Assembly: GCF_009829075.1 (NCBI RefSeq)
Contig: NZ_WUQZ01000011.1
Location: forward strand, 34,314-98,313
Reading direction: 5' to 3'
Length of the DNA stretch: 64,000 nt
From: Sphingobacterium composti
GTDB taxonomy: Bacteria > Bacteroidota > Bacteroidia > Sphingobacteriales > Sphingobacteriaceae
Positions 1 to 8,293 of this stretch are shown in pieces (within the stretch, counting starts at the first letter, position 1; the number at the start of each line of letters is the position of its first letter). Position numbers and translations under genes: made by a program. A model generated the notes under the pieces. The model saw only the letters and a list, made by a program, of their open reading frames with translations, ran no database searches and had not been told where the DNA came from.

Positions 1-81
1 GTAATTATTTCCCATCACATTTTCCTTTTTACACCCCAGAAAAAGGATAATCACAAATATATAGGCTAACTTTGTCGACAT
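1..81 (-). CDS. Lipoprotein, 5' end only (truncated by window edge)
   Basis: An open frame starts at an ATG at 81 on the minus strand and runs off the left edge, giving 27 residues. It opens with a basic start, a hydrophobic run and a lipobox (FLGC, Cys17), followed by KKEN, which is a typical Bacteroidota lipoprotein signal. It starts 55 bases after the SusD stop on the same strand, so it is probably the next gene of the operon. That position usually holds a surface glycan-binding lipoprotein (SusE/SusF type) or an accessory lipoprotein, but nothing of the mature protein is visible. The signal peptide is seen; the role is inferred from position only. Confidence 0.6.
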   Translation of the reverse strand, partial: MSTKLAYIFVIILFLGCKKENVMGNNY

Positions 82-136
82 GTTATCTATTCATTATATT
101 TTAATCTTCTGTTAATTTTAGGTTCTTGACCTCGAA

Positions 137-1840
137 TTAATTCCATCCTGGATTTTGTGACAAGACACCATCTGTTTTGTCAATTTCCAGTTGTGGTATA
201 GGGAATAAATAGTTTCGTGCAGGGTCAAATCTCCGCTGGTGATATATCGGGTAGGTAAACTCACCATTTGCTGATACTTCCACTTTCCTTACCGGGCCAT
301 TGTCCGTAATTTCTGCAATCTTCCACCGTCTTACGTCCCAAAAACGTTGGTTTTCCACCGCAAACTCTATCCGCCGTTCATGCCTTATCCGCTCACGCAT
401 CTGATTTTTGTCCAATCCGGTTGGCAAACCCGGCATGTCCGAACGGCTACGGATTTCGTTTACCGCATCATACACACGGTTATCCGGTGCAGATAGCGAC
501 TCATTAAGTGCTTCTGCGTAATTCAGATACAATTCTCCCAACCGGAACAACACAAATTTTTTAGGTACAAAACCAGAGTTGGTTGTCAAGTTATAGGATT
601 CGGTACAGTACTTTCGCCAGTAGTAGAGTATACGGGGTCTATCCTCATTAAAATCTCTTCCTCCACGTCTGATATCCACTGCCCTTCCTTTCCATTGCGC
701 ACCATGGTACAGTATCGTTTGATAAAACCGGGGATCGCGATGGGCGTACGGTTCTTGCGGGTTATAGTCCGATTCCGGATTCACCAACTGCTTATTATTT
801 GCATCATATCCTAAAACCGGCGATACGCCCTTATCTGTTTCATATGCATCTACAAACTCCTGGATAGGGGCCTCCACGTGCCACCCTCCGTAACCCAGAG
901 AATGTGTATAATGTTCCCAGCCCCAGAAGTTATCTTCGAAAGAAAAATCCACACTATGCATAATCACTTCGGGATTATCCAACTGCAAGAAGATACGCTC
1001 GTAAGCCTGCAAACCATTGCTTTCACCTCTGGAAAGTGTGAAATTATTGTTTTCCGCGAACTGCATGGCAGTTTCTGTAGCTTGTAACGCGGCCTGCCAA
1101 CGGGCAACATCATTGTTGGGGTTGAACAGTGGCGAAGCATAGTAAAGCAATACACGCGACAGCAACGCATGGCAGAAGGTGGCATTCATCCGTCCATTGT
1201 TGGCTGCATCCAGCCTTGCAGGCAGAATTGCCACTGCTTTAGCCAAATCTTCTTTAATGAGATCAATAACGTTCCCAATAGGTTCCCGTGGATAAAAAGT
1301 CTCTTCCCCACCAGGATCTATTACATGGGTGATGATAGGTACCTCCCCCCACATCTTGAAGAGCTGGAAATAAAAAAGAGCACGGAGCGCATACGCCTCG
1401 CCCAGGAGCCGTTCTTTTATACGCACGGTGGTGCTCCCTTCCTGCGCTTCGTTTGGAATCAGGTGATTATTTTCAATAAACATATTGATTCGGCGGATGG
1501 AACGATAGTACTGCGCCCAGCGTGATTGCATTGGGAATGCCGACGGGTTCCAGTCGTTATAATTAAACTTTGTTGTTCCCAACACTGCCTCATAGAGCAT
1601 GCTCACACCTTCGTCTGTACCTGCACCCAGATTGAATAAAGTGTTACCTGGAGATTCGATATAAATTGACGGGACATCACGGTAAGCATTGGTTAAGAAG
1701 GCTTCCGCATTTGCAAGACTGCTGAAAACTTCTTCTTTTCCGATAAAATCACTTGGAGCCCGCTCTAAGAAATCCTTGCTGCACGAGGTAAAAAGGAAAA
1801 GCATCCATATGGGCAAATATATTATTGTATTTCGTATCAT
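137..1840 (-). CDS. SusD/RagB-family nutrient-binding outer-membrane lipoprotein
   Basis: This is a 567-residue SusD-like protein, the surface lid lipoprotein that captures glycans or peptides for its SusC partner. The N-terminus has a lipoprotein signal with Cys20 (FTSC) followed by KDFLERAPSD, a common SusD opening. The body has the helical TPR-like SusD fold (for example YFQLFKMWGEVPII near residue 160) and ends in the family's usual C-terminal QNPGWN. Its ATG lies 10 bases after the SusC stop, so the two are translated from one message. Residues that would define the ligand cannot be read from sequence. Base composition is richer in GC than the chromosome to the right. The family call is secure; the substrate is unknown. 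Confidence 0.95.
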   Translation of the reverse strand: MIRNTIIYLPIWMLFLFTSCSKDFLERAPSDFIGKEEVFSSLANAEAFLTNAYRDVPSIYIESPGNTLFNLGAGTDEGVSMLYEAVLGTTKFNYNDWNPSAFPMQSRWAQYYRSIRRINMFIENNHLIPNEAQEGSTTVRIKERLLGEAYALRALFYFQLFKMWGEVPIITHVIDPGGEETFYPREPIGNVIDLIKEDLAKAVAILPARLDAANNGRMNATFCHALLSRVLLYYASPLFNPNNDVARWQAALQATETAMQFAENNNFTLSRGESNGLQAYERIFLQLDNPEVIMHSVDFSFEDNFWGWEHYTHSLGYGGWHVEAPIQEFVDAYETDKGVSPVLGYDANNKQLVNPESDYNPQEPYAHRDPRFYQTILYHGAQWKGRAVDIRRGGRDFNEDRPRILYYWRKYCTESYNLTTNSGFVPKKFVLFRLGELYLNYAEALNESLSAPDNRVYDAVNEIRSRSDMPGLPTGLDKNQMRERIRHERRIEFAVENQRFWDVRRWKIAEITDNGPVRKVEVSANGEFTYPIYHQRRFDPARNYLFPIPQLEIDKTDGVLSQNPGWN

Positions 1841-1850
1841 GGTTACTAGC

Positions 1851-4800
1851 TTAAAATTTTACATTCAATCCGATATTGAATACCCTTTGTATCGGGTAGG
1901 GTATAGCCGTGCCGCCCCATGTTTCAGGATCCCGGTCTTTAATCTTCAAACGATCGAAAACCAGCAAGTTTTGCCCGTTCAAGAATAATCGTCCGGATGT
2001 AAGGTTGGCAAGCGCTGTCCATCTGTTGGGGATCGTAAAACCGATTTCCATGTTTCGCAGTTTCAGGTAATCCGTGTTTTCCAAGTAGAATGTGGAGCTT
2101 ACTTTGTTGTTTTCTGCATTCGATGCCACAACGGCTTCGGCATTCTCTCGATTTTCGTCTGTCCAGCGTTTCAATTGTATCGGGTCGAGATCCCTCGGTT
2201 GCCTAAAAATTGTACCACCTGCGGCACCGTTAAACAACATACTGATATCCAAATTTTTATAATTCATTCCTAAGGAGATTCCCCCCATTAGGTTCGGGAT
2301 ATTAAAAACGCGGATGGGCACCCGATCATAGGTATTAACTTCCCCATCGCCGTTTGTGTCAGCATATTTCAGATAACCCGGCAATACAGTGGACGAAAAA
2401 CGCTGCACAGGACTATTGGCGATGTCCTCCTCGCTTGAAAAAAAGCCTATAGCCTCGTATCCCAGCTCATACCCGATCGGGTATCCTCTCAAACCCTGAT
2501 AGGGGAACATCGGAGTGGGCTGATCGTTTCGGATGATCTTATTCTTGGTGTACGTGAGGTTTAAGTTTGTAAAAAAGCCCACATCGCCCCATTGCTGCTT
2601 TAAGCGTATTTCACCGTCTATTCCTCTATTCACCACTTCCCCACTGTTCCGCGGTGCTAAATTCACTATACCAATATAATCCGGTACAGTCCCCGGTGTT
2701 GTGAGGATATTGGTACGCCGTTCGTGGAAAACATCCAACGATAGGAATAATGTCTCTCCATCAAACAGTCCTGCTTCAAAACCGATGTTCGATTTTTTCG
2801 CTCGTTCCCAGGTAATGTAGCTATTGCCAACCCTGTTTTCATGGTATCCCGGTGCCCAGCGGAATGCATTGCCGAACGGGTAGCCGTCGCTTGGGCCAAA
2901 ATCTGAAATATACAACCAGCGCTGACCGCCAATATTATCATTTCCTACTACACCGTACGATCCGCGCCATTTTAGGTATTTCACCACATCCTGGCCTGCC
3001 ATGAAACGCTCGTTACTCATGAGCCAAGCTAACGAAAAACTAGGGAAAAAACCGTAGCGCTTATCGGGCATAAAATTTTCGGACCCGTTAAATCCAAGGT
3101 TAGTTTCGAGAAACAGTTTCTGGTTATATCCATATACAAACCGACCGCTCACTCCTTGATACGCATAAGGCAATTCATCATTCAATACACGGAGGGTTCG
3201 ATTAGCCAACAACTGTGCCGTAATGGCATTTCTGCCTACTTGTTTATCGTAGTTCAGCCTTACATCAAAGTAATTGGATCGCTCTATGCTGCTCGAGCCC
3301 CACGTGGACAACCTGGAATATACTTGATATTGCTGATAAAGGGGATTTTTATGTATATCCAACCCACGGTACCAATAGGAATCGAAGTTCTGCGTCCGCC
3401 CGGTATGCTTGTAGTTATTATTCTCAAAGCTAAAATACGATTGGATGGTAAGCCCATCTGTGATGAAATCGAGATCATGCTTCGCCGACAACGTACCATA
3501 CAATACATTTGTAAACCCTTGGTAATAACCCGCTCGGGTTATCATTCCCAATGGATTAGGCGTATATGGGTGTAGCACTTCGCTACCATTCCCAAAACTT
3601 CCATCCGGATTATATATAGGCATGGCAAAACGTGGCAGCGTTGATATGGTGCCAAAGGTATTGGCAAAACCTTGGGCTGGTCCTACACGTTCTTCGAGCC
3701 GTCCAGCAAGGTCAATTTGCACGGCTAGCCTTTTTGTAGCATCGATATCAATATTGGAACGGAAATTATAACGATCAAATTTAGGTGTCTGCCGGTAATT
3801 TTCTTTAAATACATCACCATGATTCAACAACGTACTTTGTTTCAGATAACTTCCCGATGCAAAATATCGCACCTTGTTGGACGATCCCGATATATTCACA
3901 TTATACTGATTTTGATATGCTTGATCTCGCAATATTTCATCCAACCAGTTCACATCGGGATAAAGAAAAGGTTCAGAACCATCACGAATACTCTGCAACG
4001 CAGCTTCCGTAAACCGTGGGGTCAGCCCCATATTTTTATCATTCTCATTGTAAAATAACGCCGCATCGTATAGGTTTATCATTTCGGGAAGCCTAATAGG
4101 CTGCATTGCTGAAACCTGGCCTGTAAAGTCAATCACATTCTTTTGGTTTGCCGCCCCACGTTTGGTTGTAACAACGATGACACCGTTGGCGCCCTGTATA
4201 CCATACAAAGCAGACGATGATGCGTCTTTGAGTATCGCTACCGATTCGACTTCGTTAGGGTCGATCTGGCTAAAACTCCCCATCCCTCTCGGCAAACCGT
4301 CTACCACAATGAGCGGTGCTGTATTGGAACTGTAACTCCCTATACCTCGGATATACAGGTTCGCTGCATCGGCCCCCGGTTCGCCGGTACTTTGCACACT
4401 GATCAGTCCAGGCAAGCGACCGGCAAGCGCATTGTTGAGGTTAGCTACCGGGCTTTGCTTCAATTCCTTTGTCTCTATACGTGACATCGCTCCCGTAACC
4501 GATCTTTTGGTCTGGCGGATGTTCATCCCTACCACCACAACCTCGTCCAAAGTACTTTCCGGTTCAAGTTTGATATCGATAAAGTCTAGTTTCCCGACAG
4601 CTATCTCCCAAGTTTTATACCCGATAAAAGATACCTGCAAAACTGAGCGGTTATCACAATCCTCCAACGTGAATAATCCTTGTTCATCCGTGGTTGTACC
4701 ATTTGTTGTCCCTTTTTCCACAACGCTTGCACCGGCGATGGCCTCTCCGCTTTCATCTGTCACTTTTCCCTTGACTTGTCGCAGTTGCTTCTTAATTTCT

Positions 4801-5183
4801 GCCGCAACACTAGATTCACTCCGCTTCACAACATAAATCTGCCTATCGGAGACAAAATAGGTGTTCCCTATAGGCGTCAGGATTTCGTCTAAAACATCAG
4901 CCACCTTCCGGTTATCGGTATTCACCGTTACCTTTCGGTTACCATCAAGAACATTGTCCTGATAGAAAAAAACATATTCCGTTTTTTTCTCTATTTCCGA
5001 AAGGACCTGCTGTACCGTTTTGTTCTTTAGATGTAGGGATACTCTTGCCGTCTGAGAGTAATTGTCATTGGAATAGCATATACCAATCCCCAAAGCAAAA
5101 CATAAAACAAACAACTTCATAATTCGACATGTTCTTCTAATACCTAGCCGAAAAGAGCTAAGTTTCTCAAAATTATCATACAT
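1851..5183 (-). CDS. SusC/RagA-family TonB-dependent outer-membrane transporter with STN domain
   Basis: This 1110-residue TonB-dependent receptor imports the substrate bound by the adjacent SusD. In order it shows a signal region (hydrophobic stretch near residues 22-40), an STN (secretin/TonB short N-terminal) domain at about 45-115, a carboxypeptidase-regulatory-like domain at about 138-215, a TonB-box-like DEVVVVG stretch at about 215, the plug at about 230-345 and then the 22-strand barrel. The STN domain is the module that talks to a FecR anti-sigma factor, matching the FecR and ECF sigma genes just upstream. I kept the first ATG (5183); an internal ATG at residue 22 would place the signal peptide at the very start and is an alternative. 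The substrate is unknown. Confidence 0.95.
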   Translation of the reverse strand: MYDNFEKLSSFRLGIRRTCRIMKLFVLCFALGIGICYSNDNYSQTARVSLHLKNKTVQQVLSEIEKKTEYVFFYQDNVLDGNRKVTVNTDNRKVADVLDEILTPIGNTYFVSDRQIYVVKRSESSVAAEIKKQLRQVKGKVTDESGEAIAGASVVEKGTTNGTTTDEQGLFTLEDCDNRSVLQVSFIGYKTWEIAVGKLDFIDIKLEPESTLDEVVVVGMNIRQTKRSVTGAMSRIETKELKQSPVANLNNALAGRLPGLISVQSTGEPGADAANLYIRGIGSYSSNTAPLIVVDGLPRGMGSFSQIDPNEVESVAILKDASSSALYGIQGANGVIVVTTKRGAANQKNVIDFTGQVSAMQPIRLPEMINLYDAALFYNENDKNMGLTPRFTEAALQSIRDGSEPFLYPDVNWLDEILRDQAYQNQYNVNISGSSNKVRYFASGSYLKQSTLLNHGDVFKENYRQTPKFDRYNFRSNIDIDATKRLAVQIDLAGRLEERVGPAQGFANTFGTISTLPRFAMPIYNPDGSFGNGSEVLHPYTPNPLGMITRAGYYQGFTNVLYGTLSAKHDLDFITDGLTIQSYFSFENNNYKHTGRTQNFDSYWYRGLDIHKNPLYQQYQVYSRLSTWGSSSIERSNYFDVRLNYDKQVGRNAITAQLLANRTLRVLNDELPYAYQGVSGRFVYGYNQKLFLETNLGFNGSENFMPDKRYGFFPSFSLAWLMSNERFMAGQDVVKYLKWRGSYGVVGNDNIGGQRWLYISDFGPSDGYPFGNAFRWAPGYHENRVGNSYITWERAKKSNIGFEAGLFDGETLFLSLDVFHERRTNILTTPGTVPDYIGIVNLAPRNSGEVVNRGIDGEIRLKQQWGDVGFFTNLNLTYTKNKIIRNDQPTPMFPYQGLRGYPIGYELGYEAIGFFSSEEDIANSPVQRFSSTVLPGYLKYADTNGDGEVNTYDRVPIRVFNIPNLMGGISLGMNYKNLDISMLFNGAAGGTIFRQPRDLDPIQLKRWTDENRENAEAVVASNAENNKVSSTFYLENTDYLKLRNMEIGFTIPNRWTALANLTSGRLFLNGQNLLVFDRLKIKDRDPETWGGTAIPYPIQRVFNIGLNVKF

Positions 5184-5518
5184 TTGTAATGGTTTATACG
5201 TTTATAACTATAACTAAATTCTTAACCGGATGACATTGGCCTGTTGTCCGGTTTCTTGTTTTGTAGGTTTACATTTATCTCATAGGCACTTCTTTTTGAA
5301 TTAGGTTTTTCGTTTATTTGGTCTCATTCGTTAGTTAAAACTATGTACTTTCATTGCAAGACTTTCAGTTTCTATAAATATCACTCAAGAATAATTGTAT
5401 CTTGATCTTCGTTATCAGGTGCTCTATTCTCCAAATATTAAAATTTACATTTTTATACATAGAGAAAGAATTTCATTCTTTCATCAAGCAAACCTATGGA
5501 CTTTCAGTTCATAGTGGT
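5184..5518. other. Intergenic region with two hairpins between fecR and susC
   Basis: No convincing gene lies here. Just after the FecR stop there are two hairpins on the minus strand: arms 5494-5502 and 5506-5514 (one G-U pair, with outer AACC/GGTT arms able to extend it), and arms 5464-5471 and 5475-5482 with a 3-base loop. They may end or reduce transcription between fecR and susC. The promoter for susC, probably read by the ECF sigma factor of this locus, should lie in the remaining 270 bases; I see no clear TAnnTTTG housekeeping box there. Confidence 0.45.
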
Positions 5519-6703
5519 TTAGTAATAAATGGTATAATCACCATCCGCATTTTTCAGATAATTGATCGGTAACGCACGGGTCAAGTCGGTCAGCAAGATA
5601 TCTAAATTGTCTTTAAGATCCAGTTTACCAGAACATTTTAGATGAGCAGCTTGATCATCACATACGATTTTCGCACCATAATAACGTTCCAGCCGTTTAA
5701 TGATATCGCCTAGGGCTTCGCTTTCAAAACGGTATAGCCCTTGCTTCCATAATGCGTACATGCTCGCATCCACCGTCTTAATAGACGGCGTACCTTCTGT
5801 ATTGGAATACAATTGGTTTGGTTTCAATACGACATCCTTCTTATGTGTGGCAGAAGCAATATTAACGGAACCCGATAGTAGTGCGACATTGTTTATGTGA
5901 TCGACTTCGTATGCAGAAACATTAAACTTTGTCCCTAACACCGATATATCCATCCGCTTCGTTTTGACAATAAATGGACGGTTCTTATCTTCAGCAACTT
6001 CAATATAAATTTCACCATTGACATAAATCTCCCGGTTTTCTTTACTGAATTGGTTCGGGTAGACTAGCTTAGTGCCCGCATTGACCCATGCTTTTGTACC
6101 ATCCGAGAAGATAATAGTCGAACGCTTGCCATGGGGTGTGATTAATTGATTATAAGAAGTCATCACTTTCTCTTGAAGAATGATATTATCATCCGCCACG
6201 ATATCATCGACTCCATATTGAACAGACGATTCTGTATTGTGCAATGTAACAACCTGATCCTCTCCTAGAACAAGCCGTGTATCTACAGCATTAAAATCCA
6301 CTTCCGGTAATGCTTGTGCATACGTTGTAATATCCCTCTGCTGAACATCTTCACTTTTTTTCCACAAAAAAGGCAATATAGCCACCATAATACAAGCAGC
6401 AACGGCAATCGCTCGCAACATGATATACCTTGCATTTTTCTTTTTCTTTTGGCCAATCACATACTGTAGCTGTTCTCTACCTTCAGAAATTTCAGCCGGT
6501 GTCATGCTAAATTTGTTAAATCGAACACTGGTTTTATATAGCGAGATGGCTTCCTCTATGATAGGCGCTAGATCCGGATGCCGATTGATAACATTCTTCC
6601 AGAAAAGGGCATCCTCTTCGCTCTTTAGAAGCTGCCAACGCAGAAAATCTTCGTCCTTAAGAAGGTCTATAACTGTATATCCTCGAAATTGGTTATCGCG
6701 CAT
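5519..6703 (-). CDS. FecR-family anti-sigma factor
   Basis: This is a 394-residue inner-membrane regulator. The cytoplasmic N-terminal part (about 1-90) matches the sigma-binding part of Bacteroidota FecR proteins. A single membrane segment follows at about 92-116 (MLRAIAVAACIMVAILPFLW), then the periplasmic FecR domain (about 165-290, including ITPHGKRSTIIFSDGTKAWVN, the family's most conserved block) and a C-terminal DUF4974 domain (about 315-394). It should receive the signal from the STN domain of the SusC homolog and control the ECF sigma factor encoded 117 bases upstream. The call is secure by family and context; the partner assignment is inference. Confidence 0.93.
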   Translation of the reverse strand: MRDNQFRGYTVIDLLKDEDFLRWQLLKSEEDALFWKNVINRHPDLAPIIEEAISLYKTSVRFNKFSMTPAEISEGREQLQYVIGQKKKKNARYIMLRAIAVAACIMVAILPFLWKKSEDVQQRDITTYAQALPEVDFNAVDTRLVLGEDQVVTLHNTESSVQYGVDDIVADDNIILQEKVMTSYNQLITPHGKRSTIIFSDGTKAWVNAGTKLVYPNQFSKENREIYVNGEIYIEVAEDKNRPFIVKTKRMDISVLGTKFNVSAYEVDHINNVALLSGSVNIASATHKKDVVLKPNQLYSNTEGTPSIKTVDASMYALWKQGLYRFESEALGDIIKRLERYYGAKIVCDDQAAHLKCSGKLDLKDNLDILLTDLTRALPINYLKNADGDYTIYY

Positions 6704-6782
6704 TTATCTTGTTTGCTTTCCGTATATACAAACGAGTTATTCTTTTATACCCACTTTTTGGGAAAAATATTTTTTTAGCTAT

Positions 6783-6814
6783 AAACATGACATCCCTAAG
6801 GGATGTGTATGTTT
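6783..6814. repeat. Intercistronic inverted repeat between sigma gene and fecR
   Basis: Between the sigma stop and the FecR start lies a 17-base palindrome, ACATCCCT-A-AGGGATGT, at 6790-6806. Outer arms AAACAT (6783-6788) and ATGTTT (6809-6814) extend it into a longer stem. No run of T follows on the minus strand, so it is not a classic terminator. It could be a processing or stability hairpin or a protein-binding site. Confidence 0.4.
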
Positions 6815-6820
6815 GATACA

Positions 6821-7426
6821 TCAAGAACAGAAATGTTTCAATAGGTATATCAACAGCAATTGCTCCTCGCTCCTCAATCTTTTTAATGACCGCGAAATTA
6901 GTTTTCGTGCACCATGCTGTGTTGTCCCCAATATATCTGCAATTTCTGCATACTCCAGTTCTTGTATGAAACGTAGATAGATCGCTTCCTTTTGGCGAGC
7001 GGTCAATTTAGTAAGAAGGTTATCTATCTTTTGCTGTATGATAATGCGATCTTCTTCATTAATAATCGAATCCAAGACGGTCGTCGAAATAGAAAAATTT
7101 AAGACGTCGGCAGTGAATGGTGCTGCGGTACTAACTCTTTTGGAGGCGTAGATATTGTATAGTTTATTTTTAAGGGATTTGAGCAGAAAAAATTTTAAAT
7201 GATCAATAGAAGAAAAATTCTTTGCACCAGCATGAATATTGACAAATACATCCTGGACAGCATCTCTCACGACATCCTTATCACCGCCAAGACTTATCCC
7301 GTATGCATACAGATCATTTATAAAAACGGTATAAAAGTATGAAAAAGCCTCGTTACTTCCCTTTAGGAATTCCATAAGCATGGTATTCTCATATTCATCA
7401 TAAGTGCGAGCGGTCGTATTGGTCAT
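6821..7426 (-). CDS. ECF-type RNA polymerase sigma-70 factor
   Basis: This ECF sigma factor directs RNA polymerase to its target operon, here most likely the susC/susD genes. Region 2 covers about residues 20-90 (AVQDVFVNIHAG is the region 2.2-like stretch). Region 4 lies near the C-terminus with a helix-turn-helix (ARQKEAIYLRFIQELEYAEI ... GTTQHGARKLISRSLKRLR). The frame opens upstream at a TTG (7447), but that codon sits one base from a consensus -7 promoter box at 7449-7456. I therefore chose the ATG at 7426, giving 201 residues. It forms a cell-surface signalling cassette with the downstream fecR and the STN-bearing SusC. Confidence 0.9.
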   Translation of the reverse strand: MTNTTARTYDEYENTMLMEFLKGSNEAFSYFYTVFINDLYAYGISLGGDKDVVRDAVQDVFVNIHAGAKNFSSIDHLKFFLLKSLKNKLYNIYASKRVSTAAPFTADVLNFSISTTVLDSIINEEDRIIIQQKIDNLLTKLTARQKEAIYLRFIQELEYAEIADILGTTQHGARKLISRSLKRLRSEEQLLLIYLLKHFCS

Positions 7427-7448
7427 AAATATCGAAATTCTATTCAAA

Positions 7449-7456
7449 CAAAGATA
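7449..7456 (-). promoter_or_regulatory. Promoter -7 box for the sigma-fecR operon
   Basis: The minus strand reads TATCTTTG, a perfect match to the Bacteroidota -7 consensus TAnnTTTG. It ends 22 bases before the chosen ATG (7426). No clear TTG/TTTG -33 element is seen at the usual distance, so the match rests on the -7 box alone. Confidence 0.55.
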
Positions 7457-7519
7457 GTCGATTTTTTTAATCTCGAAAAAAGAAGTGTCGAGGGAGGTTT
7501 GCTTTGTAAACGTTTCAGA

Positions 7520-7729
7520 GCAAGCGGAAGTTGGGCAGAGCCCTACTTTGCTTGCCGTATCCGCTGCAAACGGGGTTTTGGGTATCCTCCGTTGATACCC
7601 TTATGGCCTAACGGCATGGTAGAGGTCGGTTTCGGTATACTCTTGGGTATACCGGACAGACATTCCCAGATATACCGATATGTCATGATGCCGATATGTC
7701 ATGATGCCGATATACATATAGATGTATAT
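7520..7729. repeat. Dense cluster of inverted repeats plus a 16-base tandem repeat
   Basis: Within 210 noncoding bases there are: a bulged hairpin at 7520-7555 (GCAAGC/GCTTGC, AAGT/ACTT, GGGC/GCCC); GGGTATC/GATACCC at 7580-7586 and 7594-7600; CGGTATAC/GTATACCG at 7633-7640 and 7647-7654; a 16-base unit starting CCGATATGTC repeated in tandem at 7675-7690 and 7691-7706 with a 7-base partial copy to 7713; and ATATACAT/ATGTATAT at 7710-7717 and 7722-7729. No coding sequence is convincing here. It lies between the sigma promoter and the integrase remnant. Confidence 0.6.
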
Positions 7730-7763
7730 ACCATGTTTTTAACGACGTCTGTTCTGTATCTTT

Positions 7764-7954
7764 TTAGTAAATTTGGTCTATGTCGTCAAAATACTTTAAA
7801 TACCGCACAGCATTCCAACTTAAGGTACATCCTTATGATCTGGGGGTATTGACCGGTCTGAAAAGAGGCAGTGACGACAACCATTTCCTTTTGAAAGTCT
7901 ATAAACTCGTTTTGGTTTCTTCAGATAGAAGAGTAAGGAATAATTCGTACTCAT
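7764..7954 (-). pseudogene. Decayed N-terminus of a tyrosine integrase (phage/ICE type)
   Basis: From an ATG at 7954 the minus strand encodes MSTNYSLLFYLKKPK, the characteristic opening of Bacteroidota tyrosine recombinases with an arm DNA-binding domain. After that the frame is lost and stops at 7820. A second frame carries FQTGQYPQIIRMYLK, resembling the family's TG-x-x-P-I-Y-x-R-I segment. A third frame runs to 7764 with SWNAVRYLKYFDDID, resembling the later WN ... LN-x-YLD segment. Such pieces of one domain in three frames indicate a frameshifted remnant. The core-binding and catalytic domains (R-H-R-Y) are absent. The first segment is a strong match by eye; the other two are weaker. Confidence 0.6.
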
Positions 7955-8056
7955 GATTTTAACCATTTAAGTGTAACAAACTTAGCCTTGCAGCTTAACG
8001 AAATCAAGATGTTCAATATCTGAACAAGTTGTCAATCAAAAAATTAACCCCTTTCC

Positions 8057-8101
8057 AGTGAGTCATGTATTTTGAAAAAGCGACTCACCGAATGACTCAC
8101 T
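8057..8101. repeat. Inverted repeat between integrase remnant and tRNA-Glu
   Basis: AGTGAGTCAT (8057-8066) is matched by its exact complement ATGACTCACT (8092-8101), with a third, shorter copy GACTCAC at 8082-8088 in the loop. T-rich sequence follows on the plus strand. It could be a terminator, but its position between an integrase start and its presumed tRNA target also fits integrase arm-type binding sites. Confidence 0.45.
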
Positions 8102-8147
8102 TTTTTATTGGGAATAATCGAAAGTTATTGTAGATACTGAAAAACAA

Positions 8148-8180
8148 AAAAGCTTGCAATCATTTGATTTGCAAGCTTTT
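8148..8180 (-). terminator. tRNA-Glu terminator
   Basis: A perfect 12-base stem (8148-8159 with 8169-8180, loop 9 bases) lies 23 bases after the tRNA 3' end on the minus strand. It is followed by a T-rich tract (TTTTTTGTTTTT), as expected of an intrinsic terminator. Confidence 0.8.
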
Positions 8181-8203
8181 GAATGTTTTGATCTCAAGAT
8201 CTG

Positions 8204-8275
8204 TAGCCCGTAGGGGAATCGAACCCCTGTTTCCAGAATGAAAATCTGGCGTCCTAACCCCTAGACGAACGGGCC
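8204..8275 (-). tRNA. tRNA-Glu (anticodon TTC)
   Basis: A 72-base cloverleaf reads from 8275 to 8204. The anticodon stem CCAGA/TCTGG encloses the loop TTTTCAT, giving anticodon TTC (Glu). The T-arm has GGTTCGATTCC, and the acceptor GGCCCGT pairs with ACGGGCT (first pair G-U) before discriminator A. CCA is not encoded. A promoter lies upstream (8294-8324) and a terminator downstream. The GC-rich island abuts its 3' end. Confidence 0.97.
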
Positions 8276-8293
8276 GTTATCTGTTTCGGTGTG

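Larger units (their letters stand above)
1..8203. mobile_element. Putative genomic island end, integrated at tRNA-Glu
   Basis: The stretch from the left edge to the 3' end of tRNA-Glu is visibly richer in GC than the rest of the window. It carries the remains of a tyrosine integrase start (7764-7954), pointing away from the tRNA just as integrases do when they sit next to an att site. Tyrosine integrases commonly insert into tRNA 3' ends, and the 3' end of this tRNA faces the region. The cargo seen here is the sigma/FecR/SusC/SusD operon. The far end and the duplicated tRNA tail would lie outside the window, so the extent is unknown. Inference from three independent signs. Confidence 0.45.

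Noticed and set aside
1169..1525. Open frame of 118 codons opposite SusD
   Set aside because: It is the antisense shadow of a well-supported SusD gene; the higher GC content lengthens such shadows here.
5365..5460. Minus-strand frame of 31 codons between fecR and susC
   Set aside because: Very short, no motif, no signal peptide, and no start context better than chance.
7499..7852. Open frame of 117 codons on the plus strand
   Set aside because: It runs through the inverted-repeat cluster and the tandem repeat, gives a low-complexity protein with no recognisable motif, and lies antisense to the integrase remnant.
7780..7956. Plus-strand frame of 58 codons starting MSSKYFKYRT
   Set aside because: It is fully antisense to the minus-strand integrase start, which has a recognisable family sequence; the plus frame has none.
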